Origin: a virus
Length of the DNA: 56,832 nt
IMG/VR virus record: IMGVR_UViG_3300020152_000004
Span: 1 to 56,832 of that record
Reading direction: 5' to 3' (one strand)
The translations under genes and the position numbers were made by a program. The notes beneath the pieces are model-generated. The model was not told where the DNA came from, ran no database searches, and saw nothing but the letters and a program-made list of their open reading frames with translations. Shown here piece after piece: positions 34,158 to 42,090 of the stretch (its first letter is position 1; the number at the start of each line of letters is the position of its first letter).

Positions 34158-34375
34158 GCGCGCTCGCGCGATTCCTCACGCACCCAGTGCCCCTGTGGCT
34201 GGTCTGGTCGATCGGCTTCATGTGGGCCATCGCATCAATCCGCCGCATCACCGGAAAGAAGCCCACCCGCTGGTCCGAACTCGCGTGGTGGATCATCGCA
34301 GCCCTGTTCGCATGGCCGTGGGTGATGGGAACGGACGTCCAGGACGCAGTACGAGACGATCACCGCCATGGGTAA
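34154..34375 (+). CDS. Small membrane protein
   Basis: 73 residues from a GTG overlapping the upstream TGA; an upstream ATG at 34106 would overlap the J-domain gene by 50 nt. Two hydrophobic segments (PLWLVWSIGFMWAIASI; LAWWIIAALFAWPWVMG). No family recognised. Confidence 0.55.
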   Translation: MSALARFLTHPVPLWLVWSIGFMWAIASIRRITGKKPTRWSELAWWIIAALFAWPWVMGTDVQDAVRDDHRHG

Positions 34376-34673
34376 GCGTCCAGGCGGGCTCAACTTCCAG
34401 TATTCGCCGGCGCAACGGCTCCGTGCCCGAGTGTATCGGCGCGACTACTTCAGCTGCGTCGACTGCGGGTGGTGCCCGCCGTATGTGCCGATCGATTACG
34501 ACGGCAGCACGACGCTACCATGCGTCTACGACAGGCTCCCGGATTACCTGCCACGCCCAGATCGCTTCCTCACAATCGATCATCGTAAACCGTTGCACCG
34601 CGGAGGGACGAGCCATCCTCGCAACCTCCGGACGATGTGCAATCGGTGCAATTCATCCAAAGGCATCAGCTGA
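34368..34673 (+). CDS. HNH endonuclease
   Basis: 101 residues. Two CxxC pairs (CVDC at 30-33, CNRC at 91-94) surround LTIDHRKPLHRGGTSHPRNL, the ββα-metal HNH core with the Asp-His pair and the following Asn. This is a free-standing small HNH nuclease of the early region. It could be a homing-type enzyme, or serve packaging or host DNA breakdown. Confidence 0.85.
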   Translation: MGKRPGGLNFQYSPAQRLRARVYRRDYFSCVDCGWCPPYVPIDYDGSTTLPCVYDRLPDYLPRPDRFLTIDHRKPLHRGGTSHPRNLRTMCNRCNSSKGIS

Positions 34674-36074
34674 ATGGCATACTCGAAAGTCGAACGCGAC
34701 ACATGGCATGATGAGCGGGTCAGAACATGGCCCCGCGTGCGTCGCGACGTCTGGTTTTATCTGCTGGTGAACCCGCACATGGACCGACCAGGTGGGCGGA
34801 TCGGGTGCTACGTCCTGGACCCGTTCTACGTGGCCGCAGACCTATCCTGCATCGACTGGCGGCCAACCCCACAGGAGGTCGAGGCCGAGCTCATCGAGCT
34901 CGATCGCATCGGCCGGATCGTGTGGGATCCGAAGACACGGGTGGTGATGCTGACCCAGTTCTTCAAGCACAATCAGCCTGAGAACCCCAACGTCCTGACC
35001 GCCGCGGCCGGCGATGTGAACGCGCTGCCGTTCTCCGAAACAGTTTTGAAAGGGTTGATTTCGGCGGCCGAGACGCTCCTTCCGGAACGGTTCGCCAAGG
35101 GTCAGCCATACGCGGAGGTAATTGCCGACGCGGCCCGCGCCCGACTCGCCGCTCACGACGCGGCACATGGTAAATGGCGGAATGGCGCGGATTTCAACCG
35201 TTCCGAAACTGTTGCTGGAACGGTTACCGAAACCCTTCCGGAACGGTATGGCAAACCAGCCCGAAACCCAGAGCCGGAACCGGAGCCGGAGCCTTTACCA
35301 GAACCAGATCCGGAACCAAAACGACCAACGACCCCCGCGCGCGCCGTACGTGCGCACGCGAGCACGCCCGCGTCGCACGCGCACGAGAACGTCGGTCGGT
35401 CGGTCGAGGACTTCGTAAGCGAGGTCATCATCCTCGCAAACCGGGGCATGGCGGACGCCGGGATCGAGTACCGCCCGCTGCTCACCACCGGCAAGCACCG
35501 GCAGCCCGTGTTCGACTGGCTGCAGGCGGGATACTCCGAGGCGGTCATCCGCTCCGCGGTATATCACACCGCCAGGGCCTTCGTGCCTGACGTCGACAAC
35601 GCCCAGATCAGCTCCATGGCCTACTTCACCGCGGCCGTGAAGCGCACCCACGAAACCGGCCAGGCGTCGCGAGTCGAGATCCCACCCGACAGCATCGCCG
35701 GACGCATCGCCGCGCAGCTGCCCAAGGACCGCAACGGTCACCCCGTCGAGGCCGGCATGTACCGGCCGAAGGGGTCCATGGCCGATCGCGACACGAACGG
35801 CCCCACGGGCATTGTCGACACCCTGAACGCGGTGATCTCGAAGACCGCAACCCAGGCCATGAGCGAGCGCGTCGCGGAATGGGAACGTGAGAACCCCGAC
35901 GACGCCGAGTGGCTGCGCCAGGACATCGAGGAGGAGCTCGACCGCGAGATCTCGGCAGCAGCCGAAACCGATGACGACCCGGAGGAGTGGCCACCGGTCC
36001 GGAAAAAGCTCGAGCTCGCCAGCCGATTCCTCACACGCGTGCGTGAAAAGTTCGAGGCAGGTGCCGATGCATGA
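34674..36074 (+). CDS. Replication-initiator-like protein
   Basis: 466 residues. The N-terminal 110 residues (VRRDVWFYLLVNPHMDRPGG, LIELDRIGRIVWDPKTRVVM, FFKHNQPENP) have the winged-helix layout of phage replisome-organiser/DnaD-like N-termini. A Pro-Glu repeat linker (about 203-215) leads to a helical middle and an acidic C-terminus. As in lambda O, iteron-like DNA repeats lie inside the gene (about 35083-35248). No helicase gene lies next to it, so it probably recruits host DnaB. Confidence 0.6.
   Translation: MAYSKVERDTWHDERVRTWPRVRRDVWFYLLVNPHMDRPGGRIGCYVLDPFYVAADLSCIDWRPTPQEVEAELIELDRIGRIVWDPKTRVVMLTQFFKHNQPENPNVLTAAAGDVNALPFSETVLKGLISAAETLLPERFAKGQPYAEVIADAARARLAAHDAAHGKWRNGADFNRSETVAGTVTETLPERYGKPARNPEPEPEPEPLPEPDPEPKRPTTPARAVRAHASTPASHAHENVGRSVEDFVSEVIILANRGMADAGIEYRPLLTTGKHRQPVFDWLQAGYSEAVIRSAVYHTARAFVPDVDNAQISSMAYFTAAVKRTHETGQASRVEIPPDSIAGRIAAQLPKDRNGHPVEAGMYRPKGSMADRDTNGPTGIVDTLNAVISKTATQAMSERVAEWERENPDDAEWLRQDIEEELDREISAAAETDDDPEEWPPVRKKLELASRFLTRVREKFEAGADA
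35083..35248. promoter_or_regulatory. Candidate origin: iteron-like repeats inside the replication gene
   Basis: Four copies of a CGGAACGGTT motif (one with T at position 1, one with A at the end) at 35083-35092, 35196-35205 (reverse), 35216-35225 and 35239-35248. CCGAAAC repeats at 35203 and 35227 accompany them. The cluster is inside the initiator gene, as the lambda origin is inside gene O. Confidence 0.5.
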
Positions 36075-36216
36075 CCTCCGCGAACCGCCGCCCTCTCCGG
36101 CGGAACAGAGACTCATGGTGCTCAGCGCAATCATCGTGATCGGAGCGCTCTCATTCGGCATCGGCTTGGTCTACCTGGCGAAATATCTCATCGCCCATCT
36201 CGTGTGGGTGCCCTGA
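36067..36216 (+). CDS. Small single-helix membrane protein
   Basis: 49 residues from the ATG at 36067, overlapping the previous stop. One membrane helix (MVLSAIIVIGALSFGIGLVY). Its TGA overlaps the next ATG. Confidence 0.5.
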   Translation: MHDLREPPPSPAEQRLMVLSAIIVIGALSFGIGLVYLAKYLIAHLVWVP

Positions 36217-36533
36217 TGCCGCTTTTCGTCTGCGAGAACCCGGAATGCCGGGCCGTCGAGAACACCGCACGCGTCGAGGGATGGCTCGCCCGGAAGATGG
36301 CCCGCACCCAGGTCCGTCTCACCGGCAGCGCACACCCGTGGGCGCCCGAGATCGCCACCATGCCGCAGCTCTGCAGCGAGTGCATCACCGGCAGATGGCA
36401 CGGCCACTTCCCGAAGCGGCAGTACGACCCGTCCACGGATCCGCCGTTCGTCGTTCCGGGCGAGCCGCAGCTCGCAAACCCCGTCGAACCAGGGCCACAC
36501 GATCCGACAGCTGAAAAAAGGGCGGGGAGCTGA
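36216..36533 (+). CDS. Small Cys-containing hypothetical protein
   Basis: 105 residues from the ATG at 36216 (TGATG overlap); a GTG at 36204 is possible. CENPEC near residue 6 and CSEC near 51 could bind zinc. Pro-rich C-terminus. No family recognised. Confidence 0.55.
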   Translation: MPLFVCENPECRAVENTARVEGWLARKMARTQVRLTGSAHPWAPEIATMPQLCSECITGRWHGHFPKRQYDPSTDPPFVVPGEPQLANPVEPGPHDPTAEKRAGS

Positions 36534-37021
36534 TGGAGCTTTTCGCCACCGAACCGCGCGTGCTGTTCCGGCTGACGGTTCAGGGTCACCCCGAGCCGGC
36601 GGGTTCGAAGAAGGCTCTGCCGCTCGGCGGGAAGCACGGCGGCAGACCGATCGTGGTCGATGCCAACCCGAAAGCGAAGCCGTGGAAGAACACGATCGCG
36701 CGCCAGGCTCAGCTCGCCATGGTCGGGCTACCAATCATCACGTTCCCCGTCGAGGCTGAGTTCAAGTTCTGGCTGCTGCGGCCGGCCAGCCACTTCAACG
36801 CGTCAGGGAAGCTGAAGCCGCGCGCGCCCAGGTTCCCAGGCGTTCGGCCGGATCTCCTGAAGTTCGCGCGCGCAGCCGAGGATGCGTTGACGGACATCGT
36901 TTACGAAGACGACGCGCTGATCGTGACCGAGATCCTGAAGAAGCGATACAGCCGGACACAGCGGATGGAGATCATCATCCGCGAAGCGACACTTACCGAT
37001 GACGACGAGTGCGAGGAATGA
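36533..37021 (+). CDS. rusA: RusA-type Holliday-junction resolvase
   Basis: 162 residues. VQGHPEPAGSKKA start, then PDLLKFARAAEDALTDIVYE followed by DDALIVTEILKKRY gives the conserved Asp and Lys residues of the RusA fold. RusA cuts four-way DNA junctions formed in recombination or replication and resolves branched phage DNA before packaging. Overlaps neighbours by 1-4 nt. Confidence 0.88.
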   Translation: MELFATEPRVLFRLTVQGHPEPAGSKKALPLGGKHGGRPIVVDANPKAKPWKNTIARQAQLAMVGLPIITFPVEAEFKFWLLRPASHFNASGKLKPRAPRFPGVRPDLLKFARAAEDALTDIVYEDDALIVTEILKKRYSRTQRMEIIIREATLTDDDECEE

Positions 37022-38040
37022 GTACAATGCGAGAGAAGCCGATGAACGAGACGGAATCCCCTGGATCGACACCGGACGCCACCCCGGAGCCGTGCGCTCG
37101 ATGCGGTAAGCCAGCGGAATCGCGCGACGACTACGGGATCTGCGACGCGTGCTGTGCGCTGGAAGTCGCTGCGATGACGGGCGGGTCGGACGCCACAGGG
37201 ATGCAGGATGCAGCGAAGGCGTATGACCCGAAGGCGGTAGAGTTGGTGGCTGCGCTGATCGGCGCGAGTATCGACTTAGGCGAGGCGACGACGGTAGCCG
37301 AAAACGACGCCTGCGACGCCTTGGTGAACGACGCCGAGTCCGCCCTGCTGGACTACATCGCACGGCTGGCCGCTCCGTCATCCTCCACACCCGCGCAGAT
37401 ACCAGCAGCCGAGCCGGACGGTATCTGCTTCGTGCTGGTGCGTGACGGTCATGTGCTGCTGGAGCAGTGCCCGCGAAAGCGCGTCGTGCTCGGCGTTGGC
37501 GAGTGGTTCGTGCCGGGCGGTAAGGTGGAGCCGGGAGAGACAGGCGACGAAGCCCTGCACCGCGAGATCATGGAGGAACTAGGCATCCGCATTATCGCGG
37601 GTCAGGCGCTCCCCCTCATCGAAGGCTCGGCGATCCCGCCGACCGAAAAGGGTGTGTTCATCATGCGCCCGTACGCGGTCACGGAATGGGATGGCGAGGT
37701 GCCCGCGCAGACGTATGACCATGACGGCGTACCGCTCCGCTGGACGCCTATCGCGGAGGCCCTGCAATCGCCCGTGCCGCAGGTCCGCGCAATGGTCGCA
37801 ATGGCCGCCGCCCTGCGCGCATCCACACCCTCACCAGCACCGGAGCAGGACGGGATGCCGGAAGCGTGGATGGTTCGCTACCTCGACGGTCATGAATGGC
37901 GGCGTGCTCGTTTCAACGACAGCGCTGTGCCGTGCTTTACGAGCGATGCGGATGATGCCCGAGCGATGGCGGCGGTCCTGCGAGAGGACGGCTACAAAGT
38001 CGAGGTGTGTTCTGTCCACCGCAGGGCGTCCGATGCTTAG
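37018..38040 (+). CDS. Nudix hydrolase fused to zinc-finger and C-terminal domains
   Basis: 340 residues from the ATG overlapping rusA's stop. Residues about 20-46 hold a zinc knuckle (CARCGKPAES, CDACC). A complete Nudix box GKVEPGETGDEALHREIMEE (about 166-188) lies in a Nudix domain at about 130-255. The last 60 residues form a separate small domain (MVRYLDGHEWRRARFNDSAV). Nudix enzymes cut nucleoside diphosphates linked to another group. The substrate may be a modified nucleotide or NAD-type compound. The fusion is unusual. Confidence 0.75.
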   Translation: MSTMREKPMNETESPGSTPDATPEPCARCGKPAESRDDYGICDACCALEVAAMTGGSDATGMQDAAKAYDPKAVELVAALIGASIDLGEATTVAENDACDALVNDAESALLDYIARLAAPSSSTPAQIPAAEPDGICFVLVRDGHVLLEQCPRKRVVLGVGEWFVPGGKVEPGETGDEALHREIMEELGIRIIAGQALPLIEGSAIPPTEKGVFIMRPYAVTEWDGEVPAQTYDHDGVPLRWTPIAEALQSPVPQVRAMVAMAAALRASTPSPAPEQDGMPEAWMVRYLDGHEWRRARFNDSAVPCFTSDADDARAMAAVLREDGYKVEVCSVHRRASDA

Positions 38041-38248
38041 GATCGAGCGCCTCATGGAGATGGCCAAGGTGGACGCGGCGAAGGAGGGCTTCGACCCGCG
38101 CGGCGGATACGTCACGATGTGGATCGTCGGCCACCGCAGTCCCTACGCAATGCCATTCGAGATATGGAACGAAGCCCAGACCGCTGGCTTCTACGCTGGA
38201 CAGATCGCGGCCCGCGCGCCGCACCTTCGGGAGGACGACAATGGGTAA
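38033..38248 (+). CDS. Small hypothetical protein
   Basis: 71 residues from the ATG at 38033, overlapping the Nudix gene by 8 nt. Contains a GGYVTMWIVGHRSPYAM segment and a helical C-terminus. No family recognised. Confidence 0.5.
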   Translation: MLRIERLMEMAKVDAAKEGFDPRGGYVTMWIVGHRSPYAMPFEIWNEAQTAGFYAGQIAARAPHLREDDNG

Positions 38249-39689
38249 CCCGTTCGGGCCGGGATGGATCACGGAACCACTCAACGACGCCAATTGCCCG
38301 CACTGTGTTGCCGGATGCACATGCCTCCGTGTTTGGCCCGCCTCACCAGCAGTGCAGGTAGACGCAGCCACGACACTCGCGGAGCTGGATCACATTCTCG
38401 GCTCGGTGGACATACCGCACGCACGCAACGGCGTCATGGTGCCGATCATCGAGCGAGCAGAGCAGTTTCGGGACACGGTGCGCAGGCAGGATAGCATAAT
38501 TGAGGCGCTGAAGGCGGGCGCTCCCGTCATCAAGTGCTGCGAGCATTGCGAACTGTGCGCGGCCGAACGGGACGACCCGGACAATCCGTGGGAACCAGCT
38601 AAAGGGGGCGACGAGCCGGGGATGCTAAAGCACTCCGGGTCCGCAGAAGCGGTCCAGCTCTCGCCTGCCCCCGATCAGTTACGGAGCGCGCTGGAGAAGA
38701 TCGTCGGGCTGACGTTCGACTCGCCGCTCGATCCGCCGCCATACAACGATCGGTCCCACATGCACAACAAGATCGTGCTTGTGAATCGCGCCGCACGGCA
38801 GGCGCTCGACGCATGGGCGGCCATGCAGCCCGACGCCGAGCGGGTAGAAGCAGCCACGATTCCGGATACGACCCTCATGGACACGTATATCGGTCCGGTT
38901 CGGTTGCAGCCCGACGCCTCACAGGCAGCCGCGATTCAGGACGACATGCGGACGCTGCTGGAGCTGCTCGGGCTACCGACGCACGCGCGGGATAAATCGC
39001 CTCGGGAAGTCATGCAGGGCGAAATCATTCCTGCCGTCCGTGGACTCGTGCAGCCCGACGCCGAGCGGGGCACAGTGCAGGCTATGCCGATCATCGAGGT
39101 GCGGCAGATGGATTGGATACCGGGATTCGCCGCGTTCGTGGACGGCGCCGAAGGTCCGCAAGGCGAGGCGCAGGTCGTGCTCAACGTGGGCGCGCTGGTC
39201 GCAGCCGTGGACATGGAAGACATCGACGCATCGGAGGTGCCGTACTTCGTGGCCGAGAGCATCATGCACGAAGTCATGCACGTACTGGAAAAATGGGCGG
39301 GTGTCGAGTTCAGCGAGGATCGCATCGAAGCCCTCACGGATCGCTACCGTGCCGCCGCATCTGGCGCTCCTGAGAGTGTCGTAAAGGGAGAGGCAATCAG
39401 CGCACCGGCAGAGCGAGCAGCGAAAGCTTGGATAGCCGGCGTAGCGACGAGGACGAGCCAGCGTTATACGCTTGCCTGCAACCCTGCCGCATACGCCCGC
39501 GACGTTGCTGATCTCACTGCCCTGATCGCCCGCGAGTTCGGGGCCGCGCACACCGATGGAGTGAAAGAACGGGCAGAGCGGATCGCACGGGAGTTTTACT
39601 GCCACATGATCGTTGAGGCAGAGGTCGCTCGCCTCGCAGCACGGATCGCCCGCGAGTTCGGACCCGATGGGCAGGAGGATGCACGATGA
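38241..39689 (+). CDS. Hypothetical protein with HExxH motif
   Basis: 482 residues from the ATG at 38241; a longer frame from 38007 overlaps the previous genes. Cys pairs near the N-terminus (CPHC, CTC) and at about 97-103 (CEHCELC). The segment VAESIMHEVMHVLEKWAGVE carries a HEVMH zinc site (His343), with Glu further on (FSEDRIEALTDRY). Two similar short blocks end in RIAREF near the C-terminus. It may be a metallopeptidase or a metal-binding accessory protein. Several QPDAER copies suggest modular growth. Confidence 0.55.
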   Translation: MGNPFGPGWITEPLNDANCPHCVAGCTCLRVWPASPAVQVDAATTLAELDHILGSVDIPHARNGVMVPIIERAEQFRDTVRRQDSIIEALKAGAPVIKCCEHCELCAAERDDPDNPWEPAKGGDEPGMLKHSGSAEAVQLSPAPDQLRSALEKIVGLTFDSPLDPPPYNDRSHMHNKIVLVNRAARQALDAWAAMQPDAERVEAATIPDTTLMDTYIGPVRLQPDASQAAAIQDDMRTLLELLGLPTHARDKSPREVMQGEIIPAVRGLVQPDAERGTVQAMPIIEVRQMDWIPGFAAFVDGAEGPQGEAQVVLNVGALVAAVDMEDIDASEVPYFVAESIMHEVMHVLEKWAGVEFSEDRIEALTDRYRAAASGAPESVVKGEAISAPAERAAKAWIAGVATRTSQRYTLACNPAAYARDVADLTALIAREFGAAHTDGVKERAERIAREFYCHMIVEAEVARLAARIAREFGPDGQEDAR

Positions 39690-39958
39690 GCGACGAGCTG
39701 GTTACGGTCGAGGAGCTGCGCGAGTTCGCCGCCGAGATGACGCGGGCGTCCGAGCTGTACCGCACAAATTCCAAGTTCGCCCCGGATGAAGCACGGCGAG
39801 CGCCACGACCCGCAACCGTTCTGATCGTTGATCTTTCAATCTGGGTTGGTGTAGCTTTGAACATAGACGTCATGAGTTCCGGACCTTCCGCGGTCCCCTT
39901 CCTTGCGCCGAGATGCGCAACGGAAGCGGGACCGCGCGTCGTTGTAGGAGACAGGTAG
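39686..39958 (+). CDS. Doubtful small protein with a possible degenerate C-terminus
   Basis: 90 residues starting with ATGA overlap. The first 35 residues (DELVTVEELREFAAEMTRAS) read well as helix. The rest, from about residue 40, has low-quality composition over an A/T-richer stretch holding a hairpin at 39881-39896. It may be a truncated gene or a leader next to a promoter. Confidence 0.35.
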   Translation: MSDELVTVEELREFAAEMTRASELYRTNSKFAPDEARRAPRPATVLIVDLSIWVGVALNIDVMSSGPSAVPFLAPRCATEAGPRVVVGDR

Positions 39959-39959
39959 C

Positions 39960-40229
39960 ATGAGCCGACCACCACTGCGCGCATACCGCGGGAAGGTCTA
40001 CCGATGCGCGGATCCACTCTGCGGCCGCAAGCGGGAGCGTGATGCATTCGGCCAGTGGCGCATTTACAAATGCGACAACTGCGGGCTCGACATGTACGTG
40101 GAGGCTCGCGCGGACAAGACGGAAGTCGTGGGACTGACGCCCGAGCAGGCGACATACATCCGGCAGAACCTGGATGGCGCCGGGCCCGGTGAGGTTCTGT
40201 TCTTCCTGGGCGTCGCCGAGTCGCTATGA
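39960..40229 (+). CDS. Small zinc-ribbon protein
   Basis: 89 residues. CADPLC near the N-terminus and CDNC near residue 39 form a zinc ribbon. GLTPEQATYIRQNLD and a short hydrophobic end follow. No family recognised. Confidence 0.6.
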   Translation: MSRPPLRAYRGKVYRCADPLCGRKRERDAFGQWRIYKCDNCGLDMYVEARADKTEVVGLTPEQATYIRQNLDGAGPGEVLFFLGVAESL

Positions 40230-40237
40230 CGGCGAGA

Positions 40238-40432
40238 TCACCGCTTCATCTCGCGGGCGACGTCGCGCAGCGCGCGGAGAAGGAACGGAGGAGCTGCGCG
40301 GTGGTGCGGAGATCCCGCCGGCTGCTCCCATCGCCAGACCGTGTGCCTATTGACGTCCAGGGCCGACGCCAGCTCGTCCAGCGTCATGCGCAGCCGGCGC
40401 TCGCGGAAGGTTCGGATTTCGTCGGGCGTCAT
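40238..40432 (-). CDS. XRE-family HTH regulator on the reverse strand
   Basis: 64 residues, the only reverse-strand gene outside the immunity cassette. MTPDEIRTFRERRLRMTLDE followed by ASALDVNRHTVWRWEQPAG is a standard XRE/Cro helix-turn-helix with tryptophans typical for the family. It is convergent with the gene on its left and divergent from the gene at 40521. A 17-bp palindrome lies between (40485-40501). It probably controls the rightward methyltransferase/packaging transcript and its own. Confidence 0.8.
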   Translation of the reverse strand: MTPDEIRTFRERRLRMTLDELASALDVNRHTVWRWEQPAGSPHHRAAPPFLLRALRDVAREMKR

Positions 40433-40484
40433 GACGAAACGCTATCCCTCGTGAAACTGGCGCGCACCGCTCAACGGGCGTACC

Positions 40485-40501
40485 GTGTGCCGTTGGCACA
40501 C
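40485..40501. promoter_or_regulatory. Operator-like palindrome (7-3-7)
   Basis: GTGTGCC-gtt-GGCACAC, a perfect inverted repeat in the 88-nt gap between the reverse XRE gene and the rightward gene. It is a likely binding site of the XRE protein. Confidence 0.6.
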
Positions 40502-40520
40502 TGGAAATGGAGCGCAGAGC

Positions 40521-40703
40521 ATGAGGGATCTTCACAGCCGGGCGGCGCAGCTGGTCAAGGACGCATTCGAGCGTTCACGCGAACGGGAGATCGAGATCCG
40601 CGCCGAGAGCTGGCCACAGGACCCGCCAGCCGATGCGAACGCGGACTCGCAGGCGTGGGCCTATGTGCTGGCCGTGCTCGAGGAGCGAAAACCACCGAAG
40701 TAG
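40521..40703 (+). CDS. Small helical protein
   Basis: 60 residues from the ATG at 40521 (GGAG site 8 nt upstream). It is the first gene right of the operator palindrome. Mixed charged helix ending in AYVLAVLEERKPPK. No family recognised. Confidence 0.5.
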   Translation: MRDLHSRAAQLVKDAFERSREREIEIRAESWPQDPPADANADSQAWAYVLAVLEERKPPK

Positions 40704-40710
40704 GAATGCC

Positions 40711-42090
40711 ATGAGGATCATCAACGAAACCACGGAGCTGGTACCTGTCACGCAGCTCCGGCCGCACCCGAAGAACGCGCGCGCCGGCGACGTTGATGAA
40801 ATCCATTCGAGCATCCGGGACAATGGCTTCTACGGGTCGCTGGTCGTGCAGCGATCGACCGGGTACATCCTCGCAGGTAACCACCGCTTCCAAGGCGCGC
40901 TGCGCGCCGGCGCGCGCACGCTGCCGGTCACTTGGGTCGACGTTGACGACACCACGGCGCTCCGCATCCTGCTCGTCGACAACCGCACGAACGACCTCGC
41001 CGGGTACGATGATGTCGCGCTGACCAACCTGCTTGAGGAGATCCTCGAGGAGAGCGGCACCCTGGACGGGACCGGCTACGACCGTGACGCACTGGACGAG
41101 CTGCTCGCGCATGTCGCGGAGGAGGAAGCCCGCGACGAGGGCGACACGTTGATCGTCCTCCCCGAGGCGCCGAAGTCCCAGCGCGGGGAGGTGTATGAGC
41201 TCGGGCCGCACCGGCTGATGTGCGGCGACAGCACGGACCTCCGCGACGTGCAGCGGCTGATGGGCGGCGATCGCGCGCACCTCGTGAATACGGACCCGCC
41301 ATATGGTGTGTCGTACCAGGGCACGGGGTTCGACGTCATCCAGAATGACAACCTGCGCGGCGACGATCTGCTGAGCATCTTGATGCCGGCGCTGCAGCTC
41401 GCGGCCGAGTTCGCGGTGGAGAACGCGGCGTTCTACATCTGGCACGCCAGCTCGACGCGGAAAGACTTCGAGTGGGCCATGGACGCGGCCGGCCTCGAGG
41501 AGAAGCAGTACATCCTCTGGGCCAAGGACTCATTCGTCCTCGGGCACGCCGACTACCACTGGCAGCACGAGCCCTGCTTTTATGCCCGGAAGGTCGGCTG
41601 CACCCCACCGTTCTATGCCGACCGCACTCAGAGTACCGTGTGGCGGTTCGCCGCTCGGCGCGCATCCGGCGAACGGAGCGTCGCGCTCGCGAACGGGATC
41701 CGCATATCCAACGGCGCCGGGGCCGAGGTTTACGTTCAGCCGCAGGCGCCGAAGACGCGCCGCACGCGTCTCGTCCGCCTGCACGCCGGCGAATCAGTGC
41801 TGCTCGTCCCCGGACCGGGCGGTGTCACGGACCTCTGGGACGTGAAGCTGGACACCGATGCGTACCAGCATCCCACGCAGAAGCCTGTCGCGCTCGCGGT
41901 GAACGCGATTCAGAACAGTTCGCGCCCAGGCGACATCGTGCTCGACCTGTTCGGTGGTGGGGGATTCACGCTGCTCGGAGCGGAGGCCACAAAGCGCGTC
42001 GCGCGCGTAATGGAGCTGGACCCGCGCTACTGTGACGTCATCCGCCGTCGCTACGCCGAATTCGCGGGTCGGCCGGAGCTCGCGCCGTGA
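40711..42090 (+). CDS. ParB-like domain fused to DNA methyltransferase
   Basis: 459 residues. N-terminal ParB/Srx-like module (VTQLRPHPKNARAGDVDEI, LAGNHRFQGALRAG at about 50). The C-terminal N6-adenine/N4-cytosine methyltransferase has NTDPPYG (motif IV, Asp195-Tyr198) and, later, LDLFGGGGFTLLGAE (motif I), the beta-class order. QHPTQKP marks the region between. Such fusions are frequent near terminase genes and probably modify phage DNA before packaging. Confidence 0.88.
   Translation: MRIINETTELVPVTQLRPHPKNARAGDVDEIHSSIRDNGFYGSLVVQRSTGYILAGNHRFQGALRAGARTLPVTWVDVDDTTALRILLVDNRTNDLAGYDDVALTNLLEEILEESGTLDGTGYDRDALDELLAHVAEEEARDEGDTLIVLPEAPKSQRGEVYELGPHRLMCGDSTDLRDVQRLMGGDRAHLVNTDPPYGVSYQGTGFDVIQNDNLRGDDLLSILMPALQLAAEFAVENAAFYIWHASSTRKDFEWAMDAAGLEEKQYILWAKDSFVLGHADYHWQHEPCFYARKVGCTPPFYADRTQSTVWRFAARRASGERSVALANGIRISNGAGAEVYVQPQAPKTRRTRLVRLHAGESVLLVPGPGGVTDLWDVKLDTDAYQHPTQKPVALAVNAIQNSSRPGDIVLDLFGGGGFTLLGAEATKRVARVMELDPRYCDVIRRRYAEFAGRPELAP

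Noticed and set aside
34144-34770. 208-residue frame over the membrane, HNH and replication gene starts
   Set aside because: It is out of frame with three supported genes and has shadow-type composition.
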